64,000 bases of DNA from Pempheris klunzingeri. Lineage: Eukaryota > Chordata > Actinopteri > Acropomatiformes > Pempheridae. Shown piece by piece: positions 37,845 through 54,934 of this stretch (its first letter is position 1; each line of letters starts with the position of its first letter). Made by a program: the position numbers and the translations under genes. The stretch lies in contig NC_092027.1 of NCBI RefSeq assembly GCF_042242105.1, positions 3,485,506 through 3,549,505 of the forward strand, written 5' to 3'. Below the pieces are notes generated by a model that saw nothing but the letters and a program-made list of their open reading frames with translations, made no database searches and was not told the origin of the DNA.

Positions 37845-40800
37845 ATGGCGTTATCAAATGTCCTCGAAACTCCTGCAGCCGGGTTCAATTTCGACAACGC
37901 AGCCAGGTATGAGCTTATTTTATGTCTTCTGAGCAGCAGTCTGTATCAATAGTAACAGTAGTCAAATGAAAGTGACGGTTACATTGAACTGTCGATGGTA
38001 TCAAAAGTGAAAGTAACTTTTTCCTGCTTGTTTATCAGTTTAATCAATGAAACAATATAGATGTGATCACGGTTATTTTATGTATAACATATATTCATCA
38101 GTTGACCCCCTCCCCTCCCCTGTTACCCCCCCTCCCTCCTCTCACCAGGAATGTTGCACTAGAGGGTCTTTTTGACGGACGACAGACACCTAAACCTCTG
38201 AAAACAGGCACCACGATAGCAGGAGTGGTGTTTAAGGTGAGTATAAAGCTGTTTAAACTGAACACAAAACTGAACTAAACTGAACTGTTTACTGGACTAA
38301 AACGGTCCAGTAAACAGTTTTAGTCCATGACCAATAAATTTGATTCCCTGCATTGCTATGGCTGTTTTGAGGTAACCATTATTTTTGATCAATTCCAGTA
38401 TAATATAAATACAAACTTGCAGAAACATGTGACTGACCTTTATGAAACAACCAGTTACTTCTTACGTGGTGCTGTAGTTTTGAGCACATCTGTGTGTGTT
38501 ATATTTATCAGCAACACAACATGTCATTCATTCGTGGACTTTCACATGGGAGCTGTTCAACTCATCCATTGTTGGTGACTGTTCAGCTTCACTTGACCAG
38601 CTGAGATGTTAGTGCCTTACTGAGGGGAATGAAGCACCGTTTTAGCTGTTTCTCTAATGCATGTCAGGCACATGAATACAAACCTGGTTACTATTATTTC
38701 AATTCATCTGTATCGGTGCAGGATGGGGTGGTGCTGGGAGCAGACACTCGAGCTACCTCCAGTGAAGTGGTGGCAGACAAGATGTGTGCCAAGATCCATT
38801 ACATTGCTCCAAATATATAGTAAGTTTCATACATGGCACTCTAAGATATCTACCTTCAAAATACTCCAAATGCTAACAGTCTATGATGTCTGATGCACTT
38901 TTTGTGTCATTTTCTTTTTTGGTGCACTGCACATGTGATCATAAAATGCCTCCTTTAAGTGATTTCCTATCCAGAATGTAATACGTTGACCTTTTATTAA
39001 GTAGGGTTGCCACAGAAGTCACAGCTGGAGAGAAAACAGTCATATGGTGACTTATTATTAGAATCAGAAAAATCTACTCACAGATTACTGATTACCCAAG
39101 ATGCAACTTGTGGTTGTATTGCATTCTGGGTTATTGAGACAACTGCGTGAGTAGCTTCTTCTTTTGTGTGATTGTGATTGTTAAAGCCAAATAATGGCCC
39201 AAGAAAGAAACCATCGCTCTACTTCTCCCTCTTTCTCTTCTCTTTAATCTTTCCCCTCTTTTCCTTCATCTCGTCCCTCACAGTCGCTCTAATTCCTCCC
39301 TCTCTGTCTCTCCCTAGCTGTTGTGGAGCAGGTACAGCAGCAGATACAGAGAAGACCACGGAGCTTCTCTCCTCCAACCTCACCATCTTCTCTCTGAACA
39401 GCGGGAGGAACCCTCGTGTCATTATGGCTGTCAACATACTACAGGATATGCTGTACAGGTTTGTGTTGCACACACACGTAGCTGTAGCTAGAGGTATGAG
39501 CTCACAGTTCATTCAAAAACAGTGGCGTTCACCAGGCCTCCTGTGTTTTAATCTGTGTGCCTCAGATATCACGGACAAATTGGTGCCAATCTTATACTGG
39601 GAGGAGTAGATTGCACTGGGAACCACCTGTACACAGTGGGACCATATGGGAGCGTAAATGAAGTGCCTTACCTGGCAATGGGTATGTGACAACTATTCAG
39701 TAAACATTGGTGGAGCTATCTCTGTCTGTTCAGTCTATCAAAACATGTTCTGTTTTATATCAAAGTGTCAGAGATTATGATTTACCAATATAAATTACAT
39801 TATACAGTACATTTTAATTTGCTGCAGTTTATTGATTTCAGTCACTCTTGGATTATATCCAGCCTGTTTCATCTGACTCTACCTTGTGTCCATGCAGGAT
39901 CTGGTGATCTGGCTGCTCTAGGGATTCTAGAGGACGGGTTCAAGCCTGACCTGGAGGTACAGCACGCCTCCTGGACAGCAGTAGTTACATATTATGACAA
40001 TGACTGTCAGTCATGATCATTTAAACATCATCACAAAATTGTTTCACTTCTTTCTGGGCATCTATAATTGACTAATTGCTGTGTGGCACTGCTGTAGGCA
40101 TAATAAGTCTCGAGAATATGCAAGCAGTTGAGGAAATGAATACAGAAAACATTCATTCTCCATCATGTTTGTCTGTTAGAAAAAAGAAAACCTGAAAGAG
40201 TGTGTAGGCTTTTGAGAGTTTCTACAGATGGATTTTTAAAACTGGTGAATGTCTCTGTCTTCTCCTTCATGTTCTGTATGTCTGTTTTCTCCTCTCTCCA
40301 TCATTTCTTGGATTTCTCTTAACTCTCCCAGCTGGAGAAGGCGAAGGAGCTGGTCCGCGTTGCGATCCACGCAGGCATCATGAGTGACCTCGGCTCAGGC
40401 AACAACATCGACATCTGTGTCATCACCAGACAAGGAGTGGACTACATCAGACCCTACCAGGAGTCAGAGTACAAAGACAACAGGTAGGCCAGTACGAGTA
40501 TGACTTTATTCAGGATCTGCTCGCTGGGCAGATTCTCAAAAGAGAAGATTTTAATAAAATGTAGTGAATACCTTAGTCTGTACCTGCCAGTGTGACTATG
40601 CACTAACTTTTTATGTGCTAAATGTGACTCACCCCTTTAGCTTTTTAATTCTTGAACAACTCAAAAACAAATTCTTGAATGTCAAGATTAAAAACCATAT
40701 TCAATATATTACTTATTCTGTTATTTAAAACTATAATTTATCAATGTCTTCCTCTCTCCTAGGAAAATGAAATACAGATATCGTCCAGGCACCACACCGG

Positions 40801-40874
40801 TTCTGACAGAGAAAGTAGTCCCCTTAAAGCTGGAGGTTGTGCAGGAGACTGTGCAGCAGATGGATACAGCCTGA
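37845..40874 (+). CDS. psmb10: Proteasome subunit beta type-10 (beta2i, MECL-1; psmb13a-type in zebrafish naming)
   Basis: Beta2i is the trypsin-like catalytic subunit of the immunoproteasome. Exons: 37845-37906, 38149-38236, 38722-38819, 39318-39458, 39566-39681, 39898-39956, 40332-40483, 40763-40874, giving 828 bases and 275 residues (human PSMB10 273). The propeptide starts [18 protein letters not shown] and ends PKPLKTG. Catalytic Thr1 (TTIAGVVF), Asp17 (GADTRAT) and Lys33 (ADKMCAKI) are present, and position 45 is Gly (CCGAG) as in beta2 subunits. The long C-terminal arm ending [12 protein letters not shown] wraps the neighbouring beta3 subunit in the family. A poly(A) signal AATAAA lies near 41141. 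The gene is divergent from psmb12 and is followed by psmb8 on the same strand. Confidence 0.92.
38283..38319. repeat. Perfect 15-bp hairpin in psmb10 intron 2
   Basis: Arms 38283-38297 and 38305-38319 are perfect inverted repeats around a 7-base loop. The arm reads AACTGTTTACTGGAC. Function unknown. Confidence 0.85.
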
Positions 40875-41753
40875 GCCACAATTACACCACAACATTTAGC
40901 AGTCAAAACAACAGTCTTTACTTTCATTACATTGTTATCCACCTGTTTTAAAATACAAATGGTGAAACATCTCAGACATTTTATTAATATTGTCATTGTG
41001 GTCTCTACTTTGTTTCACTGTGATATTGAATAGTTTGCCAACTCTAATACTGCAGAGTTATTGCAATACTACAGTAAGCAAGGATCTGCTACTACACCAT
41101 AATGAGAATACTGTAACATGTTTTTATAACAATAATTATGTAATAAAAATCATTGAATAAAATTGTGTTTGAGCTCTGCTGTCTAATTTCCTTTCATGTT
41201 TTGTAATTATTTACTGACTGATATTTTAATCACCAAAAAGTCTGTATGATAACAGACCCAATAAAATATGATAATATAATAATAATTTAAAGGCATCATG
41301 AAAATGTCATTAAAGATTGTATTTTTATAATCATAATAAACAATTTAATGTAACTGTGCAGGTTTCACTAAAACCTGAGAGTTGCATTTCCGCTTAGAGA
41401 CCGATGACGAGGAAAAACAGTGCTCTTCTATTGGTTTGTGCTGCTCTGTGCCATCTTTTATATTTAAGATCAATATCACGGAGGTCTCTTTTTTTACTTC
41501 TGTAAAGTAACTTTTGGTATAAAAAACAGTCAGTATTGGCCCAAATCAATAGTGGGGTTTGTTTTGTTGACTAAATTTGAGTCGTTATTTCAAGAGGACT
41601 GGACCACATAAAAAACTAGTTTTTAAACTCTTTCACTTTCGAATTCTTTGTCACGCACAAGGAAACGCATTGCCGATCACCATCGTCATTTTAAAAAACC
41701 TATCTCCTAAACTATAGAAAACAATTACATAGTCGTTCATCTCTTTAGTGGTG
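40875..41753. other. psmb10-psmb8 intergenic with psmb8 promoter
   Basis: The first part is the psmb10 3' UTR with AATAAA signals at about 41141 and 41154. The 300 bases before psmb8 contain an ATTGG box (about 41429) and an interferon-response-like element, and have no coding potential. Confidence 0.6.
41631..41646 (-). promoter_or_regulatory. ISRE-like motif upstream of psmb8
   Basis: TTTCACTTTCGAATTC gives two perfect GAAA half-sites (GAAAGTGAAA on the minus strand) and one degenerate, about 115 bases before the psmb8 start. Confidence 0.55.
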
Positions 41754-45593
<3,840 letters not shown>

Positions 45594-48055
45594 GTTTGAC
45601 CCCTGAACGAAGATCAAACTCTGTCAAAAAATTATGTAACTGTTTTTGTTGACGTCAGATTTTGGGAGTGAATGAACCCACTTTGTCTTCTCACTGCAGA
45701 GTGAGTAAAGAAGTATACGGCCCATATCAAATTTTTAATCAATGAAAAGTCAGAGCATGAAATGCTACATAGAACCATTTCTTTCCCTACATAAGTGGGG
45801 GAATGAATTGTCATCCATAAGTTTTTAAAACTTTATGGTGTTTGTTCTTGATAGTGTGTAATATTGGTGTTTTCCACAATGATACTCTCTAAACTCACAT
45901 GGTTCACTGTAGTATTTTGTGGTTTGTAACCAGACATCCTGTTGAAATAATATTATCAATGAAACAAACAGCTCCAAATAAAGACTCTTGTTCAGCTCAC
46001 TGCTCTGTGGTCATGTGTAATGATTAACCTGAACTAATGCATTATGTTGCTTTATGATATTAAGTCTCAGAAACAAAATTAGGCAGTGAGGCAGAATATC
46101 ACTAAAAATATAAATATTTAATTTATTGTTTTTAAGCAAATCAAGGCATTTTGTAAAGTTTTTCGTGTTGCTGCGTTTTTCTGCTTTCAGCCACATAGTT
46201 ATTTATGTCATCACATTTTCAACACATGTTAAATCTATGTTGTAGTTTTAGAAAATATAGTTTTTGTTTCTATATTTGGCTGTGGAAGAAACATTTCAGA
46301 CATGTAGTTACAGAATATGGTTTTATTTTTGTTGGGTGTCTTATGACGTGACTGCAAACGCAGATACAGGATATGCAGAACCTCCTCTCCAGATCTTGCA
46401 ACTGACACAAAACACCCTCAAACCTGTTAGGTGAGATTTCACCGCTTATAACTGGTGATATAGTATCTAATTAATATATCTCTATCAACACTGAACAGAC
46501 TGAGTTATGTCAAAAAATTTACTTCTGTATTTGTATGTGAGGTTTATTTATTAATATAGAAGTTGGTAATGCAACATGACACAATAACATTTTTGTCACG
46601 TAGCAGCTGTGACGTCACCTGTTTCCATGCAGAACTCAGCCCCACAGGTTTCATCCTCTGAGTTATTGGTCTTCACAATGAAAACAGTGAGGTCTGTGAA
46701 GAGCTCTTTGTTTTCTCAGACTTAAGCAGTGAAGCTCACACGATGATGGCAGTTAAATACTTTAAAGAATAAATTATAAATCAAAGGATATTTTTTGTCA
46801 TGTAACATAAAAGGAAGAATAATAATTTTATCAGTTATATTAACAACTGTATGATTTATAGTAGGTGAGTGGACCTCTTCTGGGTATTTTGTACTTAACC
46901 CACATCACATTATAACTACAGTAGTTAGACAAATGGAGTCGATTTGGAGGAGCTGCAGCACTGAAATGTAATATCATCAGTTACCAGGCAGGTTTCAGTG
47001 CAACAGGTTTTTTTCAGGGGAAAACCGAAGCAGCACAGAGTCTGGATGTGAGCAGTGTGAGGAGTGAATATCTCTTATACGTATTAATATAATATAAAAT
47101 ATACATACACACAAAATGAACTTGGAAAAATAAGAATCAGCAGTTTAAAACTGTATTATTTTTTTAAGCCCAAATTCCTCCAATGATAAACTTTTTAATT
47201 TTGTGTTAATCACAAAAAGACACAAAACTTGGAACATGGGGACTTTATTATTGAAAAGCAGAAAGTACAGTAAAAGGAATGAAATAACAAGCTAACTTCA
47301 TTTGGAATTCATCCACTCAATCCAGCACAAGAAGTGATTTTAAGCATCGCTGTTCACTTTCTAAGAAAAAAAAATGTCCCTTGTCCCCTAAAGAGTAGCA
47401 GGAAAGTACATTACTTAAAAAAATAAAGGAACGGACACCTTTTGAATGGGCATAAATAGGCATAGAGGCACTGTCTTTACACTTCAGGCCATTCAAACAT
47501 GAACTGAATATATGTTCCTTTAATTTTTTATGAGTAACATAGTTTCAAAAACATTTCAATCAGTGTGCTGAACATTTAAAAACTGACAACCCTTTCAGAA
47601 TCTAACCAAAAATGAAGATATAATCATGTTTCAAAACAAGCAAACTATTTACACATCTGGAAAATAAATTGTGTGTGTGAATTTGGGAGGGCAACACTGA
47701 TACAACCTGTCACTGTTGGAGAAGCAATACATTGTCATGATGTAGTACATTTTTTGGAAATTCCATTAAGATACTATTTCCTGTTTCCAGTCGTGCACTG
47801 GGTGAGATTTGTACTGTTTATCACCAGGAGGGACACAGACAACCATTTACATCCCACCTACAGGCAAATTAGGCAGATTTATGTGGTATATTATTAGATG
47901 TTGCCAATTGATTTCCAGTATTTAGCTTCAGTGATTTAATACAACCTGAGAACCAAAGAATGACTTTCTCAGTATAAATACTAGAGATAAATATCTATTT
48001 TCTTGAGGTACATATCATGTTGCCATGTATGAAAACGGGAATGTGTGTGCATGTG

Positions 48056-48096
<41 letters not shown>

Positions 48097-49038
48097 AATA
48101 TATTATACATTTGTATTACCAACATTGTTTATAAGAGAAAATCCCAAACACCAGAAGTATCAAACTGTTATTTAGATTTGTTTTAGATTAACACACACAT
48201 ATCTAAATTATTTATGCATTCATAATGTGATTATTTCATTGTTTTGAATATCCTGTTTTACTTCTCTCCAGGTAAAAAAAAAATATAAATGATGCTCATT
48301 TGGTTTACAAACATTTAAGCGAACATTTTATCAAAGCAAATTCCACTTTGTGATTTGGGACTAAATGATCAAAATCATTTAATGTCACCATTTATGTCAA
48401 TTTTCAATTCTCAACACTGATTCAGTTTGTGATATGAATGAAGAATAACCAATGAATTCCCAGTTTATGGAGGAGAATGTGATGCCACCACTCCTCTCTT
48501 CAGTGCACAATTTATTCACAAACCTAAAAGAAAAAAGAAAAATGCAGAAAATAGAAAACAAATTAATTTACCATAAACATTTGGAGGGTTCAAAGTTAAA
48601 TTAAAGAACCATTTAGACTAAATAAATATCAATTATTCAGTTATTTAAGTGTAAACTTTGTAAAATATATATTGACCCACTATGCATATGAAATACAACA
48701 TATAATATATAATAAATTGCTGTGACCTTTTTTCTGAAGCCTAATATTTGAGTTTTTAATTATACTTAATAATTATACTATTATGCTTCTACTCTACTGA
48801 TCCCTCTCTCTTAATAATCTCACTTCAGCTCATATAAAACAGATTTAACTTTGTTGAGGAAAATCAATGAAAGTCAAACATTTTCTTAACAGTGTGTCAG
48901 AAGTTTCACAGCCAACAAAGAAACAATCAGATTAAGTTCTTTTGCACATAGTTGATGGTGTTTGTTCCACAGCAGCTGTGAAGTCTATGTCCCACATGAA
49001 GAAACTTACTGTGTGCAGGGTGGTGTTTTTGTCATCAT
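45594..49038. other. Intergenic between psmb8 and class I gene 1
   Basis: It contains the psmb8 3' UTR, AT-rich sequence, a TG microsatellite and, near its right end, the class I 3' UTR with a minus-strand AATAAA at 48511-48516. A TGACGTCA at 46610-46617 with an ATTGG at 46665-46669 is noted, but no exon is attached to it. No gene recognised. Confidence 0.6.
48042..48093. repeat. (TG)n microsatellite
   Basis: Nearly pure TG repeat with CA and GC interruptions. Confidence 0.95.
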
Positions 49039-52000
49039 TTAGGCTCCTGGATTCAGCTCCTCCAGGACCTCAGGGTTGCTCACAGCTGTAAGATCAGAAC
49101 CCCGTTATTATTTCACACCCTGCTCTGAAGTGACACTGTGTTTTTGCAAACAGACTGCATGTCCGCTCAGTGAAAATAGAATAAAAAGAAGTTTTACTTA
49201 CGAGATGGGGGGCGTTTGGCTGAAATAAAAGGAAAAGACAAATGTTTTATGTTGTTACAAGTAGAAATGCCACACTTTGTCACTTTCTTCTCAGTGATGA
49301 TGTCCTCTTCTATGCACTCAGACTGATATATAAATCTTTTCTATCATTTGGTTCGATCTTACAATAGTTCTTTTCCTGTCATCTCTCCCTGACATCATCA
49401 TGCTATAGTCATGTTATATTGACTGTGGCTCTGAGACCTTATTATTGTTTGGATTGAAGATGAGTAAAAAAAAAAGTCTAAATTCAGAGCACTGAAAAAA
49501 TGGAGACACAGTTTCAGTTTTGGTTTCTCACCGTTCTTCTTTTTATAGATGAAGAATCCAGCCAAAGCAATGACGACAGCCAGAACAGCCACTGCAGCAA
49601 TGATGATGATGGTCGTGACAAGGGGCTTCTCTGTTGAGCAGAAAACAACAAATAAATCACAGCCTGTACAGATGAACAAAATTTCTCACCCAACAGACAA
49701 AAAACATGACCTGCAGGACTGTTACAATAAAATAATGTCTGTTTCCCACCTCCATCACTTCTGATTCCTGTCTTACCTTCGTTGGTCTCGATCACTGCTT
49801 TGTCCAGTTTGGTGACGATGTCCTCGACACCAGAGAGCTGAAACACACATTCGTAGCTCCCCCAGTCTTCAGATGCTCCTGGTGCTTTCAGGTCAACGCT
49901 CGTCTGGAAGGATCCATCGTTGTTGGGGAGGATCTCTCCGAGGGTCACGCCCTCATGATGCTCCTCTCCACCTTTCCTCCAGAACATCATGGCTGCGTTA
50001 GGGTAGAAACCTGTAGCGTGGCAGGTGACTGGAGAGGAGGGAGACTTCTGGAGGAGAGACACTTTGGGACGGTCTGGGAGTAAAGAGAAAGACAGTTTAT
50101 ACACTATTAGTATGTACTATATATTAATATTTAGCAGATGCTATTTGTAGCCAGGTGTAAATAGGCAATGTGGCAAATAAAGTGTGTCCATGAACAGATA
50201 TGACTTTTTAATCAATCAATATAGAATTCCTCCTCAGTATTGAGCATAGATGTTTATATAGTAGATATTTGTGCTGCTTTTAGATGGTCTGACAAAGAAA
50301 AGCTGAAACCAAATAACACTTCACTGGTGAGAAGTTGGTTTACAAAGAAAATATGATAATCTTTATTCAAATCAATTAGTATATATTAATGATAGATGGT
50401 GAAAAAATGATATTTATCAGTCAGCTCCTGTCACTCTAATTGTTACTGTGTGAAGTTAAACTGTGAGGAGTTATTGATAAATCTGTATTGTTCATCTTTC
50501 TTGTATAAACACGATCTAACTCATTTATTTTCTGTTGTACAAAACTGTTAGATTTCTGTATCATGTGTAACTGTTGCACTACGACGATGCAAAACTGTTG
50601 ATACGCCTCATGTATATATTTGGACACAGTGTCTGACTTTAAATGTAAAATAATTTAAATATACATACATGTTTATACTAAAAATGTTATTTAAAACAAA
50701 ATTGTCTTGCCTGCCAGAAATTTTCTTTATTGTCATGAATTAAACAAAACTAGAAAATGTGCAGTTCCTGAAGAAACTGCAGTGTGAATGCTGCCTGCTG
50801 AATAACTGATGCCACACTGCATTGCTGCTTTTTGTAACTGTAATTCATGGTTTAAGGTTCCATGATTTGGGTGCTGGGAATTCCTACTGCCTCTGAATGC
50901 ACCACGTGCCTGTCAATCAGCTGTCAGGTTGCCATGGTGATGGTGCCTGCTGAGTCACTCTGGGCTCACACAGCTCTTTTCATTGACATTTCAGCTGTGA
51001 CACACCTCTGAAAATCCAGGTTTTAGCTAAAAACAGTGACTGTCACAGCTTTAATGTGTGGACCAGTGGAGAGAAGAGGGTCTGCTGAACACGTACATGT
51101 AGTTTAATGTCTCTAACTTCTAAATTGAGAGAGCTGGAGCAGGTTAGAAAAGTGTTTGTTTCTGCCTCCCTCCTGAAGTTTGTGCTCTCAGTTAACATGG
51201 CAGTCAATGAGGCAGTTGGTTGGCTCTCCTGACGCTTCGAGGCTCTTGGAGGCAGCTGTGTATGTATTAGTTTCTGTGGCCACATCACTGCGACGGGCAC
51301 AATTTTTCCTACGTTTTGGTGCATAAATGGTGAGTCTGAGTGACACACTGTGGTCGTGAGAGTGAGATAAAGACAACATTTTCACTTGATTTTCCTGCTC
51401 CTCTGCACTCTAGCGATGATGTCACCCACTCTAGGCAGCGCAATACACACCCATTATAAAATCTGAAAAGGAGCGAAAACGGCATAAAACTAAAACTGCG
51501 GTATTGTCAAAACCATAAAATACATAAAAAAAGCTCAATTATACTGTGACAGCTGAAGGTCTTGTGGCCTGTTTAAAAGTTGAATGGAGTCTCTGGATGA
51601 AAGTATGACGAAGCTATAACCTTTCAAAGTGGAGGAAGTTGAAGAGGATTTGAACGTTCGGCCCTGAGCAGCTGTTGACATCTTGGCGGCCATTTTGTAC
51701 GTAGAAAGAAAGGAGTTTCCTTAAAAACTAATTATGTAGGTTAATCTAATCATTAATATTATATAGCAGAAATATTACTGTTACTATCTACATAACATTA
51801 TTTATTTTAAGTGTGGGAGAGAAAGTGACAGAAACTGAGGTAAAGTAGGTGGCAGAGAGATGAAGAGGAGCGAGAACATGACAGAAAGATAAATGTGACA
51901 CAAAGTGGGTGTATTTTGTCATATAATTGTTGAGAAGACACAAAGAAGACATATTAACATTACTGTGTCCATGAATCCACATCAGGTCATGAGACTCTAC

Positions 52001-52281
52001 CTGTTCTCAGCAGAGAGCTCCTCCCATAATCTACGTGCTTCTTCAGCCAGTCAGGACAAATCTGGGTCAGGTAGTCTTTTGTCTGTGCTGTGTAGGCTTT
52101 GTCATTGTCCCACTTGTGTTTGGTGATGGACAGCCTCTGGTGTTGGAGCGATCCATGTCTCTGTCTTCAGGTCAAATGCTACGAAGTCTTCTCCATCATA
52201 AACTGTACTGACTGAAACCGTTGGTTTTTCCAGTCTGATCATCCCACTGACAGCCATCCATCTTCTGGACAATGTGGACAC

Positions 52282-52370
<89 letters not shown>

Positions 52371-52430
52371 GAGGAGAGAGAGAGAGGGGGGGAGAGAGAG
52401 GGGAGAGAGAGAGAGGGGGGGGAGAGAGGG

Positions 52431-52486
<56 letters not shown>

Positions 52487-52634
52487 GGAGAGAGAGAGGG
52501 AGAGGGAGAGAGAGGGAGAGAGAGAGAGGGAGAGGAGAGAGAGGGAGAGAGAGAGAGGGGGGGGGAGAGAGGGAGAGAGAGAGAGAGGGGGGGGGGAGAG
52601 AGAGGGAGAGAGAGAGAGGGGGGAGAGAGAGAGG

Positions 52635-52670
<36 letters not shown>

Positions 52671-53097
52671 GAGGGAGAGAGAGAGAGAGGGGGGGGGGAG
52701 AAAGAGGGAGGAGAGAGAGGGAGAGAAAAGAGGGAGAGGGGGAGAGAGAGAATAGAGAGAGAGAGAGAGAGAGGGAGATAGAGAGAGAGAGAAGAGAGAG
52801 GGGGGAGAAGAGAGAGAGAGAGGGGGGAGAGAGAGAGGAGAGAGAGGGAGAGAGAGAGAGGGAGAGGGAGAGGGAGAGAGAGGGAGAGAGGAGAGGGGGG
52901 GGAGAGAGGGAGAGAGAGAGAGAGGGGGGGGAGAGAGAGGGAGAGAGAGAGAGGGGAGAGGAGAGGGAGAGAGAGAGAGAGAGAGAGGGGGGGGGAGAGA
53001 GGGAGAGAGAGAGAGTGGGGGGGAGAGAGAGGAGAGAGAGAGAGGGGGAGAGAGAGGAGAGAGACGAGGACGAGAGAGAGAGGAGAGGGAGAGTGGG

Positions 53098-53130
<33 letters not shown>

Positions 53131-54877
53131 GGATAGAGAGAGAGAGAGAGAAGAGAGGGGGGAGAAGAGAGAGACAGAGGGGGGGAGAGAGAGATGGAGG
53201 AGATCTGCACCATAAAATATTAGTGTTTCATTGTGTTCTGTTCTGGTTTCAGCAGTGAAAGAACGATTAATGTTTGTCTCAGAGTGCACGTGATGCATAT
53301 ATCTGATAGTCTGATGAGACAAACTGCAAAGCTACTGAACTCGTCTGGACACATTTCGACCTCAAAACCAGGCTTTAGTTGTGTTCGTGACCCGATTCTA
53401 CATCATGTGAACTTCACTTTCTAATCCACAGAAATCTTGGAAAGTGACCCTGAACCCTGAACATCAACTCTGAACCCTTAAATAACCTTAAGAGTACGAG
53501 CCAAACCCCTCATACACACCGTGTGTGTGAGCAGAAATAAATGATTAACAGCTACTCTTTACATCTCCTCCTATCTGACATTAGTTAGTTAGTGATTTTA
53601 CATGAAATAAAAGCAGCTGCGTTTGTTAAAAACACCAAATCACAGCTGCAGCGTACTTTAGCATCCTGCTCCACCTCCTGCAGCCCACAGCTAAACCGAG
53701 CGCAGTATTTCAGATGTCTGACGGACAGACAGGAGACACAGACCGTCTCCTGTGGGCATCGACCGAGTGGGAAAACTGGAGAGAAAACGGCTTCGGTCGG
53801 GACAGGAAGTGTAATCTTTAGTTCACATGCTGCACACGACACCGACCGACATGACTAGGTTTGATCCACGCTTGCTGAAATATTTAAAAACAGCAAAGTT
53901 GTCCGATCAAAAAGGTGGAGGTGCAGCTGCTCCACCTGCTCCACGGCTCAGGCGCCTGTGCACTGAGGCCAAGTAGAGCTGATCTAATCTGTAGTTCTAG
54001 TCTATAGAATAGAATAGAATAGAATAGAATAGGACGTTGATGGCACTTGGGATAGAAACACTCCTTAAATACATGTTTAGCTGCCAGAGGGGCTTTAGAG
54101 CTCCTCCCAGAGCTCAGGAGCTCCAACTGTCTGAGGAGAGGATGGGAGGTGTCTGCCAGGACTCCTCCTCCTCCTCGCTTTCTTCCTCGTCCTCTCTGTC
54201 AAGAGTTCAGTCGACGGCTTTTGGGTTTTGCCCACTATTTCTCTGTCATTGACACTTTCCTAGATAGTTCATTCTCAGATCTACAGTTGAGGCGACGGCA
54301 CCAGGCAGGAAGGTGAAAAGTTAAAACTCCCAACAGTATTTTTTTATACAAGAGCTCTAAAATGTGTTGACCAACATCGAGGCCACTGAGTTTCCTGTGA
54401 AGATAAAGCTGCTGTGAGCTTCTTCTACTGCGCCACGGTGTTTACAGTTCACCACAGTGTCAACATGTCGGCCGTCAGGTGAACCTGGCTCTGATTTTAC
54501 ATCTTTACAACCTCTGATCTGAACGAGACATTCGGCTGTTGTCCTGTCAGCCTGCTTTATTAAAACATGCTGCTGCTCTCATTCGGGGACCTGAGTCCTC
54601 TTTACAGTGATGTTTATTATCACTCTGGTTGTTCAAGCCGTTACACAAAGATGGACATTAGGAAAAGACATGTATGAAAATAAAATAAATGTCAAGACTA
54701 CATAGAGAGCAAATAAATATAAAAATCTAAATATAAGGTAATGAGGTACGGCAGCAACGAAACGTAGAAACACAATAAAGATATGTGAGTAAATATATCC
54801 AGTAAATATTAAAATATAAAGCCAAGAAAAGGCTCCATCAGACACTTTAATATATGTGAATAAAACACTGCTGACAG

Positions 54878-54934
<57 letters not shown>

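Noticed and set aside
52102-53322. Open frames of 406 and 324 residues (minus) and 169 residues (plus) rich in Ser/Leu/Pro or Arg/Glu
   Set aside because: They are translations of the GA/CT simple repeat. The only genuine coding part is the alpha-2 exon at 52001-52281.
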